The notes under the pieces are model-generated. The model saw nothing but the letters and a program-made list of their open reading frames with translations. It made no database searches and was not told the origin of the DNA. The translations under genes were made by a program, and so were the position numbers. Below are positions 11,243 to 23,598 of a stretch of DNA of 64,000 nt, piece by piece; the stretch's first letter is position 1, and every line of letters begins with the position of its first letter. This DNA comes from Watersipora subatra. Its lineage: Eukaryota; Bryozoa; Gymnolaemata; Cheilostomatida; Watersiporidae. The DNA is taken from positions 6,073,396 to 6,137,395 of the forward strand of contig NC_088710.1 in the NCBI RefSeq assembly GCF_963576615.1, given 5' to 3'.

Positions 11243-12084
11243 CACCAATTTAAATTTTTTAATTTGCAACGCTTCTAGAAACACACTTAAATTTTATCTA
11301 GCTGCATCTCTACCGACTGCGGAAATTTGGAATAGCATTAAATTAATGTTAATTACTGGCTTACTATTACTTTCATATTGTATTTAAAATGTTGAGGTGA
11401 GTAAGTCTTTGGTGCTTTTTTGGTGAGTAATCATTTCTTTAGACGGTATTTTACATACAAAAATATTCTGCTAGCTACACATTATAAATTCTGTTGCATA
11501 AAATATTTATTTTACCAGTGGTTATAAACAATCTACCAATTAACTTGTAATAAGGCAGACAGGCTCAAAATATCAACATGCCAATTAAAAATCTCGTGCA
11601 CCTTGATTGAGCAGCCTTTTGGCAGGGGATAAGGCTTATGTAAAGACATAACAAACAGCCAGTAATTATGGAGTTGTGCTACTAGGTAACCTCAGGAAAG
11701 ACAACTCAGTTGATTTATTTATGCTAAACAATTCTCAAAAGCTACAATATAGTACAGCTACAAGTCAACTGAATCATTCTTGTTTTTTTTTTCAATATTC
11801 AAACTTATCAGCATAATAAAAAATTTGATTATTTCATGTACCATTCACAACTGTTTTTGGTATTGGAGGTGATTTGATTGCCAAGGTGTTTTATAACTAA
11901 AATTTATCAAACTTGGTCTCAATTAAAATGCTCAGAACAAGTGAAAGTGCAATTATAGCATCCATAGTTCAAGAGTCTGACAAAATAGAAACTCAAAACA
12001 CTCCAATTTGAACGCAATAACTTGTCTGGTTTCACATACCGCAGCGATAACTGCTAGTGACATCATTCTGTCCATATTTTTACT

Positions 12085-12215
12085 CTGACTGTTTTAACCG
12101 CGATCAAGTTTTGTCGGTTTTAATCTTGAAACATTTTGACCAGCAGATCACCTCAAACAAACAAAATTGATACTTTCTAAAAAACTTTAATAAAATGTTG
12201 GATAAGATCATCTTT
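12085..12215 (+). repeat. dispersed repeat, half copy (GATCAAGTTTTG family)
   Basis: GTTTTAACCGCGATCAAG followed by a tail (AATCTTGAAACATTTTGACC, ATCACCTCAAAC) matches sequence at 20120-20290 and 48405-48560. The left hairpin arm present in other copies is missing here. Confidence 0.6.
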
Positions 12216-12377
12216 AAATGTACGTGTTTAGTAAAACAGACATGTGTATAAAAACATTCCAGTTCCCTTTTATTCTAAAGCTAGCTCAGTTGATGTATGA
12301 AGTCTTCTGTTAAAGTCTGTCACTTATCAATAGTTGTTTCCCATTAGTATTATTACAAACAATAGATAAGAGCAGGT

Positions 12378-12446
12378 CATAAAGTATTCACTACTAATAA
12401 ACATGATAATAATATTATCATGTTTATTAGTAGTGAATACTTTATG
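12378..12446. repeat. perfect 69-bp palindrome
   Basis: Two 34-nt arms (12378-12411 and 12413-12446) are exact reverse complements around a single A at 12412. The left arm begins CATAAAGTATTCACTACTAA. No target duplication is obvious. Confidence 0.95.
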
Positions 12447-13891
12447 ATGAGTAATATCTATGTATAATGAACAGTATGGTCCAAGGCTTCTGGTATAAGT
12501 GAACTTTCTGAATCTGAGCTCACTGATATGAGATTACATTGAAAAGCATCTTGTCACAAACAGTTTAATTTCTGGTGGACAGATGTAGTCAAAATATTAC
12601 TTGTTTTTGTGCATTCACTGAGTCACATACCTTAACTTATGAAAGAGTTGAAATTCTACTTTACAACTTCATCTGGATTTTTGGTCACCAAATTATGATT
12701 CATATTTCCAACTAGTATTTTAAGAAATGAAATAGCTATAATTAGAAAATCTGCTGAATTTAGTTTTATATATACATGCACTACATGTCATAATTTGGTG
12801 CAACTAAAAAAACATGCCTAAATCATAAAAATTGCTACAGAATTGTAATTTTTGAGGTCTAAGCTTTGCATGTTTTAATAAAACACATAAATTTACAATC
12901 ACATTACCTTCCCAAAAACTTTTAAAATTCCATCTCATCCAATAAAATAAAAACTTCTTATTAAATATAGTGTAAAAAATTGCGGATGGTTTAATAATAG
13001 TTCACAATCTATGCCCATAAAACTTTGTTATTATATAATTTTATAGTTTTTGATTCAATAACTCATGTCTCCTTACTGAATAGGTATATATAATATGCTT
13101 TAGGTATCTATTGAGGTCAGCAGAAAATGAAGCAGTGGTGTACATGCCGACATGTGAACTTTCATCATTACATGTATCACATGCTGATAAATTAACAAAA
13201 TGTGGCAAAGCATATGAGGGTATTTGGAAATTTATGGACCAGCTCTGCATAATTACTTCGGGAGTGTTTTGTACTTTGTATTATTTACGCTTTAAGCAAC
13301 CAATCAGAAGTTTTTGAATATTATTCAAATCTTGCAAAGTTTAGGAGCTAAAAATTCAACTAATCTGGATAATTATAATTTTCAAATCTTTCACATTTCA
13401 CAACACTAAATTTACCATTATATATGCCGATGCACGCTGTTTGTGTGGGTACAGAAGACTACTCTAGTAAGAACTTGTGGGTTTGAGTTGCTAGTGAAAT
13501 TGTGGTAGGAATTACTATCTAACATACCCATGATAAAATAGTGATGTATATGTATATGTATGCGGTTTGATTGGTTTTGCTAGTCACACTTTTTTAAGCT
13601 AATACAATAGCACATTTTTGACACGGTATTTTATTGTTTTACTGATAACATTTTAGAACCAGTGCTTTGAAAAAAAATTGCTATGCTTAGTAATACATAT
13701 ATTGACATTGTCTAGCAATGCCAGTTACTCCGATGTGCACCACGAGAAGTGTCTTTCAATTGCATTTTGCATTGCAGAATAACTACTGGCTGAACAACAA
13801 TGAATGAAGTCACTTTCTCAAAGTCAGTCCATAAGCATGGACAGTGTTTTTTGGCATAAAGTCTTGTGGTCTAACCCTTGGTTATTCTTAC

Positions 13892-14043
13892 CTTATTTAG
13901 TTGGTGAACAGTTGTTAATTTGAGAAATGTAGTACAATGAGAAGGTATATATGACTGATCTAAAACTTGAACAACTTGCAACACTCTCAAGGTAGCACAC
14001 GCTTGTAGCATTCGAAGGTTAGGTAGAGTATCCAATGTCTTGA
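13892..14043 (-). CDS. isolated exon-like segment, unknown gene
   Basis: Minus-strand open segment of 152 nt with a strong acceptor (CTTTGCTTTTTGATGCAG) and donor (AATAAG|GTAAGAAT). It would encode 50 residues rich in Leu and Val (TLPNLRMLQACATLRVLQVV). No partner exons were found on either side. It could be a real exon, a pseudogene piece or chance, and I do not recognise a family. Confidence 0.25.
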
Positions 14044-15587
14044 CTGCATCAAAAAGCAAAGAGTTAAAAAGATTATTTGTGAGTGTTAGCTGTAATCAAA
14101 GGTGTATCTCTCAGATGTTACACCAACTGAATTAAGTGTTGTTATTTAGTTTTTCAACATAATTGAATGGAGCTAGGGTTGATAGTCACATCTGTCAGTA
14201 GAGGTCATTATGTTTGTATTAAAAAAGCTCTCTTTGTGGGTGTCTGTAATACATATTGAAAGCAATATTTAACATCACTTACTTGTACACAGTAGCAATA
14301 AGATAAACAACTCTGTTAGTCATTATGATGTGGCTAACTTAGAATAGCATATAAATTGCTTGCGATTTTTATGTATTATGTATTATTTTAATAGCTGATG
14401 TCATTTGATAAAACTCCATTTGATTGCATGAATTGTATCAGCAATTATTTATAATTTGTTTTAGTTCATGTAGTTTTCATTTTGTGTATGCATTGTTTTG
14501 ATCATGTGTATCAATGTCTAAGTTTCCTACAATAATTGGTAACTAATTAGTAACAGCATTAGCAAAGAAATTAATTATAATAAGTTTTTAGAGATTTTCT
14601 CTTTATATAAATGCAACACTCATGCGGCCTCTTATTGTGTTTCTGTGAGAATTTTGCCACAAACCAATGATGAGCATAAAAATTATAGTGATGTTAGTTT
14701 TTAATGTTAGTTAGTCCAAGACAGACAGACACACCTACATACCTATTTTAACAAATCCTATTTGATACAAAAGAAAACAACATGTCTCAGGGTTCATCAG
14801 CTTGCTTAGTAATTTTGCTTAAAAACTGTTAGTGTTTTACCTATCGGCACAAGATTTGTAGTCTTCTAAAATTACTGTATGAGCCAAAAAGCATTATAAA
14901 TTTTGAGCAAAGCAAGAGAATGAAAACTTTATAATAATATTTGACATAGTATATTTATATTATAATTATTATAATTATATTATAATATTAATATAATATA
15001 TAATATTATAATAATTTGACATGAGGAAAGCTTAGTCTAACACTCTCTTTCTTAAATTTTGTGTCTATTCAGAGTGATATAGTAGAGACTGCGTGAAAAA
15101 AAATTTGAAAAACTGTTTAGGGTTAGTAAGTTGCTATATCAACTTGTAAGATTATTGAATATATAAAGCAAAGCACTATATGGAATATTATAAACTCACC
15201 TAAAGTTCAAATTAAATATGTGAAACAGAAGTTGCGAATTCTTACTATTATTATTGCATAAATTTTACTTTACGTGGTACATTACTACTTGCACAATGTA
15301 CATTTATTCCAGGTTGATTAGGTTATCCAAAGTTAGAATCTGTTGCTTAATGACTGCTTTAAAAATAATTTTTTTAATCCGTCAGAGATATGCCTTGAGT
15401 GAATTTAATTATTGTTGTTTGGATATAAAACAAGGAATCAAAATAATTGATATTGCAAAAGAATTTAGCAGCAGTAAATTTAATTTCAATTTATTCTCAA
15501 CAAAATTTTATTAAATAGTATTTTTATGAAAAAGCGTGTTTCAATTTATGGTTTTTAATGAGCCAAAATAGTTACTTAAAATTTTAG
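14044..15587. other. no gene recognised
   Basis: AT-rich, with a TAATATAATA simple-sequence stretch near 14935-15020. An exon-like stretch near 15390-15515 has a good acceptor (TTTTTTTAATCCGTCAG) but its phase does not join the exon at 15588. Confidence 0.4.
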
Positions 15588-16701
15588 TAGAGTTTCAAGT
15601 GCACCAAAAAACACTGAAGTGAAACCTGTTATAAGACAACAATACGAAGAGCTAAAAAAAGAAGTTGAAAAAACGGTCAGCTTTGATGAAATCACTAAAA
15701 ACAATATGAATCCAGCCAACTGGCAACAATTAAACGACTTGGGAGTTGTCGCAACTGCTAATGATGTTAAAATAGCTCAGCTATTGAGAGTATAGAAACC
15801 CAGAAAATGATCTATAAAATATCATGAAAAATCATCAGTCAAGAGGTTCAGGCCAAGAATCCGCTTCGTCTGACAATGAGTCAACAGCATCACTTGAAGA
15901 TTACAAGTTCATTGTGGAGATAACTCCTCTAGATTATGGTAGTTCACTAAGACAAAATGAAGAAAATGTTTGACGTCTATTGACAGAGTGGCAGAGAAAG
16001 AAATTAAGACAAATAAGGCAAGAGCAGTATGAATCATTTTTGAAGATATTCAATCAAATTTATATTGCTTATATGTCTTACAGTTGGCCGGAAAAAGTGG
16101 TGAGACTATGCAGAGATCAACCAGGTATGTTTAAAAACCTTCAATCAAGTCATCAAGAGTCTACTGAAGCACTGATTATATCATTGATTGCTGATAAAAC
16201 TATGATGATAGCGCTTAAAAAGGAGCTATACCAGTCCCTTTACTCAGAAGCTATTATTCAGAGTCACTCTATTCCAATGTTTGAGCTGATAAGACTGTTT
16301 GCGAGCTATACAAGTGAAAAGAGACGATCAGAACTGCAGCGTTTGGCAAATAGACTGAATTCAATAAAAAATATAGTAGTTCATCAAGAAACAAAGCACA
16401 CCTTCACAGGAGAGGAACAGAAACAAGAGTTTCTAGAAGCTTTTACAGATTTTATCAGCGCTTTTGGCGTTCAAAAATGTTTTTCTTTTGCTGATGAAGA
16501 CATCATGGTGAGACACCTTCCCGCAATATAAACTGTGCTGACTCAGTCTGGATCTTTAAGCATTGCATTGATAATTTCGTACACTCCCACCAACAAAGTG
16601 ATGTAATTATGTTTTATATATTTTTTTAGAAAGAAGAATACACTCAAACCGAAGTCAATTACAACTTGTATATAAACATATTGACTACCCACAGCGAGTA
16701 A
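15588..16701 (+). CDS. unrecognised gene, 3' part with two tiny introns
   Basis: Best model: exons 15588-15789, 15839-15938, 15987-16507 and 16630-16701 (stop TAA), introns of 49, 48 and 122 nt, all GT-AG and phase-compatible. A TAA at 15577 just upstream means the first exon starts at the AG at 15586-15587. The predicted C-terminal 297 residues are hydrophilic and mostly helical in character (QQYEELKKEVEKTV; EWQRKKLRQIRQEQYESFLK; RRSELQRLANRLNSIKNIVV) and finish NYNLYINILTTHSE. There is no signal peptide, membrane segment or cysteine motif. Without the two short introns the region has in-frame TAG (15793) and TGA (15971), so a pseudogene is the alternative. I cannot name a family. The 5' exons are not found. 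Confidence 0.55.
15987..16507 (+). CDS. largest exon of the unrecognised gene
   Basis: The open frame runs from the acceptor ATTGACAG to ATG|GTGAGA. It encodes about 174 residues with a long Glu/Lys/Arg-rich helical start and a Leu/Ile-rich middle (ALIISLIADKTMMIALKKEL). Reading past the donor would add only VRHLPAI before a stop. The spliced ending, continuing into 16630-16701, is preferred because the acceptor TATTTTTTTAG is strong and the phase fits. Confidence 0.55.
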
Positions 16702-18583
16702 GAACCCCATTAATATTGCTTGTTAAACATTCACGGCAAAAATTTTTAAATTCTGGTACAATTTTCCTAGACTCCATTGCAGCAGGGCAAAGTGATCAAT
16801 TCATTTTTCAACACACTGCATATTTATGTAGTTGTAGTGGAAGTGTACACTACACATAAGTTCGTTACCTTTTCTGGGCATCCATGTTTTATGCCGTAGA
16901 GCTACGCCTTAGATTACAAAACAGTTTGTATGTTACGAAATATTTGCATAACCTGGTTAGCCTGGTGCCTTAACACCTTGTTTAATTTTAATTGCAGACT
17001 TTTACAAGGTCTACAGGCATGGGAAGACACAGTATGAGTATGTTATACTTAATAGGCTGGAATCTTACCATGAATGCATGTTGTGTCAGTTTTTATTAAA
17101 ACCAGCTTTGTGGTTTCCATGAATTATAGTTAAATGAGGTATTTATTACAGGAACATAACTTGTCAGCTAGAAAATAAAATGCTAAGAATACATGTTTAT
17201 ATTAAAATGAGATTAAAGGGTGGTTTAAATAATGCTTAGACTGGTACATCAGCTAACCAAAGGTCATTTTAGTAGGTTTTGTATAAACATATTTATGCAT
17301 TTATTTACAACTTTGAGAATAACCTGGTAATACAATGTTAAGTTTTTGATTTTTATAATTTATATGTAAATAATATATGTGAATTTAAAAAAAATTGTTT
17401 CCTTTACTCCAGTTAACTCAAGTGGGTTAATGTCAGAGCTCCAATGAGAGGCCTAAGAGTTGGAGCACTTGTTTCGAGATTTCAGCCATTTCCAATAGCA
17501 TGTCGTTCCACCACTGACTTGGCTCCTCACTCTTCTGGTTAATGCAGTCTTTATATCAGTAGTTAGTAGCTCTATCTGGGTTGCAATAAGAATGGTTGTC
17601 AGGTACTTCCCGGAAGCAATTTAGAAAATACTAAATACCTCTATTATATACTGGTGCACTGAGATTGTATTAAACTGGGCATCTGTGCAGGAACAGGACT
17701 GAACTCTCCACTCAGAGCATGTCTGTGCACCATCGATTGAATCTGAGTTCTGTGAGGAGGTTGGGTTTCAACAGGATGAGCTGTGTTCTAATCTGCTTCT
17801 GACTTTTCCAAGCTTTGCCAAAGATTCCCCGAGAGGTCAACGACTGACCTGATGCATTGTCAAGTTTTTGTCATTTGCTTTGAGTCTCCCAAATACCTAG
17901 CTTTTCAAAAAACATTAAGCCCAGGGTTTTCTTTCTGTAGCTGCTTTTAAAGCAAAATGGGAAGGTTGATCTAGAGCGTCATTTGAGTTTGTGTGAAAAC
18001 CAAAATATGAGATTCCATGCATGCTACCAGTATAAAAGAATTTATATTCTGACAAATCTATGACTTGGCAAGATTAAAAATCTAAGCATTTACCTATTGT
18101 TTCCACCTCTAGAAGTGCTTGTAATAGTAAGAACTTATAGCAATTGTGTTATATACATTTTAGAACCAATATATTATAGTGTAGACATGTGTCAAACACA
18201 AGCGTCGCTACTGAAAACTGTCAAGGATCAATGTGCACTCCTTTTGTATATTTGGTTTTGTGATAGGCCCTCGTCTCGTTTTTCTGGTGGTGGTGCAGAC
18301 ATGATGCCTAAACCGCACATAGAACTATTAGATTTTCTGTCAATTGGTGGATTTTTATCACTGTTGTTTTGTATACTACCTTCTTTTCAAGACATAGAGA
18401 TATTTTGGGGCAGTTTCGATTGTGTGTTTGCTGTTAGGGGTTGCCAAGTAGTTGATTTACACAACGTTCAATTAAATATATATTGTGGTGGTTGTCTGTG
18501 CTCAAAAACTTTTTTAATAGTGTGAAGAATTTATTTCCAATGTTTGTTTTGGTCCTTGCATTAAAACGTGGGTTGAACTAAGT
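16702..18583. other. no gene recognised
   Basis: About 17400-17940 is less AT-rich and interrupted by stops in every frame. It may be an old transposon remnant, but no motif is identifiable. A 142-codon open frame at 18097-18525 (+) resembles nothing I know. Confidence 0.4.
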
Positions 18584-19643
18584 TACTGTAACACCTCTAA
18601 TTGAACGCCATGGCGCTCTATTTTTCTACCCTAAACTTTAGTGGCGGTCAATTGGAGGCGGCGTTCAAATAGAGGCTGGCGGTATATTTTTTAAGTAGCT
18701 CGTCAGAATATTGGGAAGATAAATTTAGCCCTTTTTCGGGCAAACCGAATGTCGCCTATATTTTGCCCTCTTTTTCTGGTGGAGCGATATCAAACCTTTT
18801 AATGCAATGTCTGCTAACTTACCTCCAACTTGTCAATGATCTCTTAATAAATATGCTTTGAGAAACCGAAAAATATCTCTACCAGTTGATGTATATTGCT
18901 TGCAATTAACGCGTGATGATAAATAATTATTGATAATATAGCCTGTGTCCTGCTTTGCAATTTTTTAGAACTTTCAATTTTTAATTCATTGTAAATTTGA
19001 AGATATATTTTTATTTTATATCTATATTTAACAATGTTGCAAAAAAGCTCAGTGCACTCATCAATATGTTTGCTGCAGTTTGCAACCAAAACTCGCTTTC
19101 TATGTGCAATAGAACAGGAGTTACGAGTGTCGACCCATTGTAAGCTGAGTTTAGATAATCGCAATCATGCTATCAAATAATATGCTATAAATATGCAAAT
19201 TTATAAGTTATATATAATGATAGTCTATCAAATGCTTCAGATATATACTCATGAACAAGTGACATAAGTGAACCACACATATTACATGCAGGAACAAGAA
19301 TTAACATTTTTAAAACAAAAATACAGTCAAACATGGATAACTCGTCCACGGATAGCTCGAACACATGGTTAATTCGAACATTTCCTTTGGTCCGTTCCCA
19401 CGTAATGATAAATTGCTATAGATAACTCGAACTCAACACTGTTAATTCGAACTGTTTTTTTGCCCAACGGCTACCGAAACGGTTGTTATCGCTTTAGAAA
19501 ATCACTTTATTCAAAGCCATAGAGGTAAACTTCATCTTTTCGTAATTCATAAGCGTTGTTATTGCCACCATCGGCAAAATATTTTTGTCAACGACTTTTC
19601 TAAGTTTGGTGAAATTTGATTTATACTGCGATACGATGAATAG

Positions 19644-19774
19644 CACGGGCTAGCCGGGGCACGCGTGTAAGGATTTTCGCCACACACATACAAAACAAAA
19701 ATCGCATGTTGTTTTTGTTTTGTATGTGCGTGGCGAAAATCCTTGAGTGCGTGGCGTAACCCAGCTAGCCCGTG
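19644..19774. repeat. long imperfect inverted repeat
   Basis: CACGGGCTAGC at 19644 pairs with GCTAGCCCGTG at 19764-19774, and GGATTTTCGCCACACACATA with its near complement nearer the centre. Arms are about 60 nt each. Confidence 0.85.
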
Positions 19775-19784
19775 ATGAATAGTT

Positions 19785-19820
19785 TTCCGACGTTGATTCC
19801 GTGTTGAATCAACGTCGGAA
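19785..19820. repeat. perfect 15-bp hairpin with 6-nt loop
   Basis: TTCCGACGTTGATTC, loop CGTGTT, GAATCAACGTCGGAA. It directly follows the inverted repeat at 19644-19774. Confidence 0.9.
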
Positions 19821-21085
19821 TGTTGAATGTTTAAATCGTCTTAAAAATTCTTGTAATTAAACGTATACGTTGTCTGAGCTACAAAAAAACTATCGTTTGA
19901 CCTAAACACAGAATATGTGTGTACATTCAATAAGTATCTATTAAAAAAGCGTGAGTGATATAGAATGTACCGTAAAACCTCGTAAAACTTCTAATTGAAC
20001 TGCCTCGGAGTGTTGCTCTTAACGAATCCCAGGTAAAGTAAGGTAATCTGCATAAACTTCAAGAAAAAACGGCAAAATTGATCGTGGGTAAAACCCCAAA
20101 AGAAAAAAATGTCTTTTCTTTTGAGCATTTCAACAACGATCAAGTTTTGCCAATGTCAATCTGAAAAACGTTCTGGCAATAACATCACCTCAAACAACAA
20201 ACCAATCTCAAGTGATAGAAAAATCTCTATACTTTTTCATGAAAACGTTTTAAACTTTACATTGGAAGCATTTAATTTGAAACAAGCCATTTGTGCTTTT
20301 GATTTATATTATAGTTTGTATATGTACATGTATCTACTAATAAATTAGTAAATATATTGACTTGTGACAGTGCTCTGATAACATGAACGCTCTGATAATT
20401 CGAACACTTTTGCTCGGTCCCTTGAAGTTCGAGTTATCCATGTTTGACTGTATCTGCATCGTTTGCTATGATAGCTGCGTTATGATTGTTGCGTTCGATA
20501 GAATGAACATCTTCTGATTGTCCAATACTTTCTAAAATGTCATCTGATCTCAACTCTTTTTTCTGTGCTGCTGAACTAGTTGATATTAGCTTCCAAACAA
20601 TTTTTGGCAGCCCAAAACTGTTATGCGTTGCACTTAGCACAAATGCAACGCGTAAATGTTTTGCTCGCTACACGTAACCTTTGGTCCAAAACTTGCAAAC
20701 AGTTTTTATAGTGTACTTCAAAGTATCAAGACTGCGATAAACAAGGAGCTACTATTAGCCTGAGGCAGTTGTTACTGGTAATTATTTCTATGGTGTTGCT
20801 TTTAAAGTTTTAACGAAAAAAAAGTAAAAGGTTTTGGAGTTAGACTATGAGAGATCGTTAATAATGTAAACGATTCATGATTGATACGATTTTGTGGACC
20901 CTTTTTTACTGATCACTTGATATTATGGGTTGATAAAAATCAAAGATAGTCAAAGTGGCAGTCAAGTGGAGGTGGCGTTCAAATAGAGGGTGGCACTTTA
21001 TCTTTCAACCCTTCTTTCATACCGGCGGTCAAATAGAGGTGGCATTCAAATAGAGGGTGTTCAGTTAGAGGTCGTCCGGTATGTT

Positions 21086-23430
21086 GCGATGCATTGATCT
21101 TTTGCATTTTTGTGGGTAGGCTAAGGTCCAGGCTAAGTTCCTAAATATATCCACAGTCATTTAATGCTTTTAGACAGCAGTGCTTGCAATAAGAGTATTG
21201 AAAGAATTTATGCTATACAAATAACGCCTGCGGCATTAAAAATGTTCCAACTGTATGTTGCTTGCAAATAGATTTAATTTCCGTTGATACTAGAAGCATT
21301 GGAATAAAATCCGTCTTGCCAAGAGATATCAATTTAAAAAATGACCTTTATTTTTAAACATAATGTTCGTTTTTTCGGATCAACAACATATGTGCACAAC
21401 ACGGATCAACCATGGTGACTCGACATTGTAACTGATGCTTTTAAACTATAGATTGTCTTGAAATGTTTAGATTGTCTAACATATGATGCGATAAAAGTCT
21501 TAGTTCAAGTATAGATTATGTTTGTGACTTCAAAGGTTTTGTCATTTCAGTTGTAAAATGTGTTAATTTTTTTACCTTATGCTAAAATAATATGAACAAT
21601 CACAAAAACAGCTACAACATCAATCATAAAAATTGAAGACCACTTGCTGATCTGGTGGCTTTCATGTTTATGAGTTTTTTGCATGAAAAATTACGTAGTT
21701 GAAGGGACGTTGACATTTTTCACAATGCCATTTTTATGATTGATGTTCATTCTCACTGTGTTACATGTTGATTATTTTAGTTACGCCAAAAAAGCAACAG
21801 ATGAATGTATGACCCCGAAGATTGCTAATTCACGATTCATAGGCCCATTTTGGAATACACCCCTACTGTTTAGTCCCCTTACCTCATTAACGATATCAAA
21901 AGTTCTAGAAAGTGTATAAACAGAAAGGCTTCCCGCTGGACGTATAATCTCTCAAACTACTCAGAGATTACTGACATCATGTTCCAGCGATGCTGGTCAC
22001 TTCTACAAAATCGGCGGAGGACTGCTGATGGCAACTTTTTAAATAAAATAATTGACGGAAGGGTGAAAATTGTGGAGGGATTGTTAACTGCAAAATTGAA
22101 AAAAATCAAATCATACATGATTTGATGCTACAAAGGAAGTGGAACAATAGATGTTAAAAATAACTTTCTTTGATCGGTCACCAAATAACATTAAGTAATC
22201 TCCAACCAAGTGGTCTTTTTATATATTTTCTTTTGCAAAGCTTTAGTAAAATTTTTGCACATCACTAGAATGCATCTTTGATGTGGATGTGGTTATTTAG
22301 TACAGATAGAATAGTGTATGAACAGTGTGTACATGTTTGTAAGTAAAGACATTCAATTTGTTGCTGGATCCAAAGCTAACATTTTGTGCACTAAACACCA
22401 ACTTAAAAAATGGAAGTAGAGTGAATTCAGCTTATACCGTTGTTTTCCAACACCAAGGTCAAACTTTTTGTGCACTAAACACTAACTTGTTTTCTCACAC
22501 CAAGGTCAAAATGAGAAATACATAAAAAACAAAAGCCTAGTGCTAGAAAGCTGTTTTTAGCACTGAATGGATGTAAGCTTTTTTGGTATGCACTAATGAT
22601 AGCATGTGGTTCTTCAAAACATCGGCGTAACTTGACCCATGTACAATTTGCAAGCCAAGCAAAATAATAATATTGTAGTTGTTTTTATAAGTGGCAGCTC
22701 AGTCATTTCTACCAAACCACATAATCTCTTACTAAACATCTGTCTAAGCTATCTTTCTCCAGATATTGTCTAGACTCCCACCTAACATATTTGTCTAAGC
22801 CATCTCTCTTCACCCTTCTGTCTAGATTATTTCTTTCCATTCATCCGCCTGTGCTATCTCTTACCATACCTGTCTAGGCTATTTTTCCAACAGCTGTGTC
22901 TGATGTTTGTGTTGAAATTTATTTGCAACAGGTAGAAAAAGTCTGGTTTTATATTAATTGGCTAGAAACAAACTTGTAAAGTTGGCTGTACTTGATTAAA
23001 ATGTTATAATATGTATTTAGTAAAGAGAGCCTGAGTCAACAATTGATTGCATCCTACACAAATGTGGGACTAAAAAGTCAAGGCTGTCCAAGGAGGAAGC
23101 CCCTAAAACTTGCATCAAGCAAGAAATCAATATATCAATAACAAATACTCAATCAGACAAAAGCGTAACAATAACCCTGCCAATATGAGCTTTCAAACGT
23201 ACTTCACACCGTTTGCATGTGGAATCCTGATGTTTCAAACCATTGCAATAATGGGTAATCTTTGGTGCCAGCTCTAACAACGGCTATGAAATAAGAAATT
23301 GATGCTAAAGAATCTCTGTAAAGCCATGCACACAGGCTACAAATCATCTGCAAGAATTCAGACAAATTCTGATGCCATTCCAAGCAAAGTACCAAAAATA
23401 AACTATTCTTACAAAATTAACCTAATATAT
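21086..23430. other. intergenic, 3' of AOAH; no gene recognised
   Basis: No exon, RNA gene or clear element boundary was seen. About 22735-22880 repeats GTCTA(A/G)GCYATCT- and ACCTGTCTAG-like words, a degenerate pyrimidine-rich repeat. Confidence 0.4.
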
Positions 23431-23436
23431 TTTATT
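23431..23436 (-). terminator. AOAH: polyadenylation signal AATAAA of AOAH
   Basis: AATAAA on the minus strand, 163 nt past the AOAH stop codon. Use inferred from position. Confidence 0.6.
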
Positions 23437-23598
23437 GCTGCCGTTAGAAATTTTTCATGTATTAATCACTCTGAAAATACTCAGCGAACCAACTATGGTG
23501 TTCATATAGAATATGCTCACACCAGTGATGAGCTATTGCCTAAGATTTTGGTTGTGAAAGATTTAGAAAAAGGGAGAATGGGGAGTGGTATGTCACTT

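Larger units (their letters stand above)
11243..13891. other. intergenic, no gene recognised
   Basis: AT-rich sequence with no supported exon. It contains one copy of a dispersed repeat (12085-12215) and a 69-bp perfect palindrome (12378-12446), listed separately. Confidence 0.5.
19322..20452. mobile_element. pogo/Tigger-like non-autonomous element (TA-flanked)
   Basis: Perfect 21-bp terminal inverted repeats, CAGTCAAACATGGATAAC... at the left and its exact complement at the right, flanked on each side by TA. This is the target-site rule of Tc1/mariner/pogo elements. The interior contains further AACTCGAAC/GTTAATTCGAAC repeats near both ends, two hairpins (19644-19774 and 19785-19820) and a copy of the GATCAAGTTTTG hairpin family (20071-20151). 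No transposase ORF, so it is non-autonomous. Confidence 0.85.
18584..21085. mobile_element. non-autonomous TIR DNA element, interrupted by a nested element
   Basis: The left end TACTGTAACACCTCTAATTG and the complement of the right end TACCGGACGACCTCTAACTG are imperfect inverted repeats. Both are followed by several copies of CTCTATTTGAACGCCACC-like sequence. A second member of the family lies inverted at 61253-62200: segments around 18840-19165 and 20690-21085 match it, including TTAAAACTTTAAAAGCAACA. A conserved stretch (minus strand 19164 down) reads LQWVDTRNSCSIAH here and LQWIDARNSCSIVH in the other copy. No intact transposase is seen. The nested element at 19322-20452 accounts for the length difference. 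Confidence 0.75.

Noticed and set aside
18097..18525. 142-codon ORF on the plus strand
   Set aside because: Cys/Leu-rich translation without a recognisable domain. It abuts a TIR element and has no supported exon boundary.
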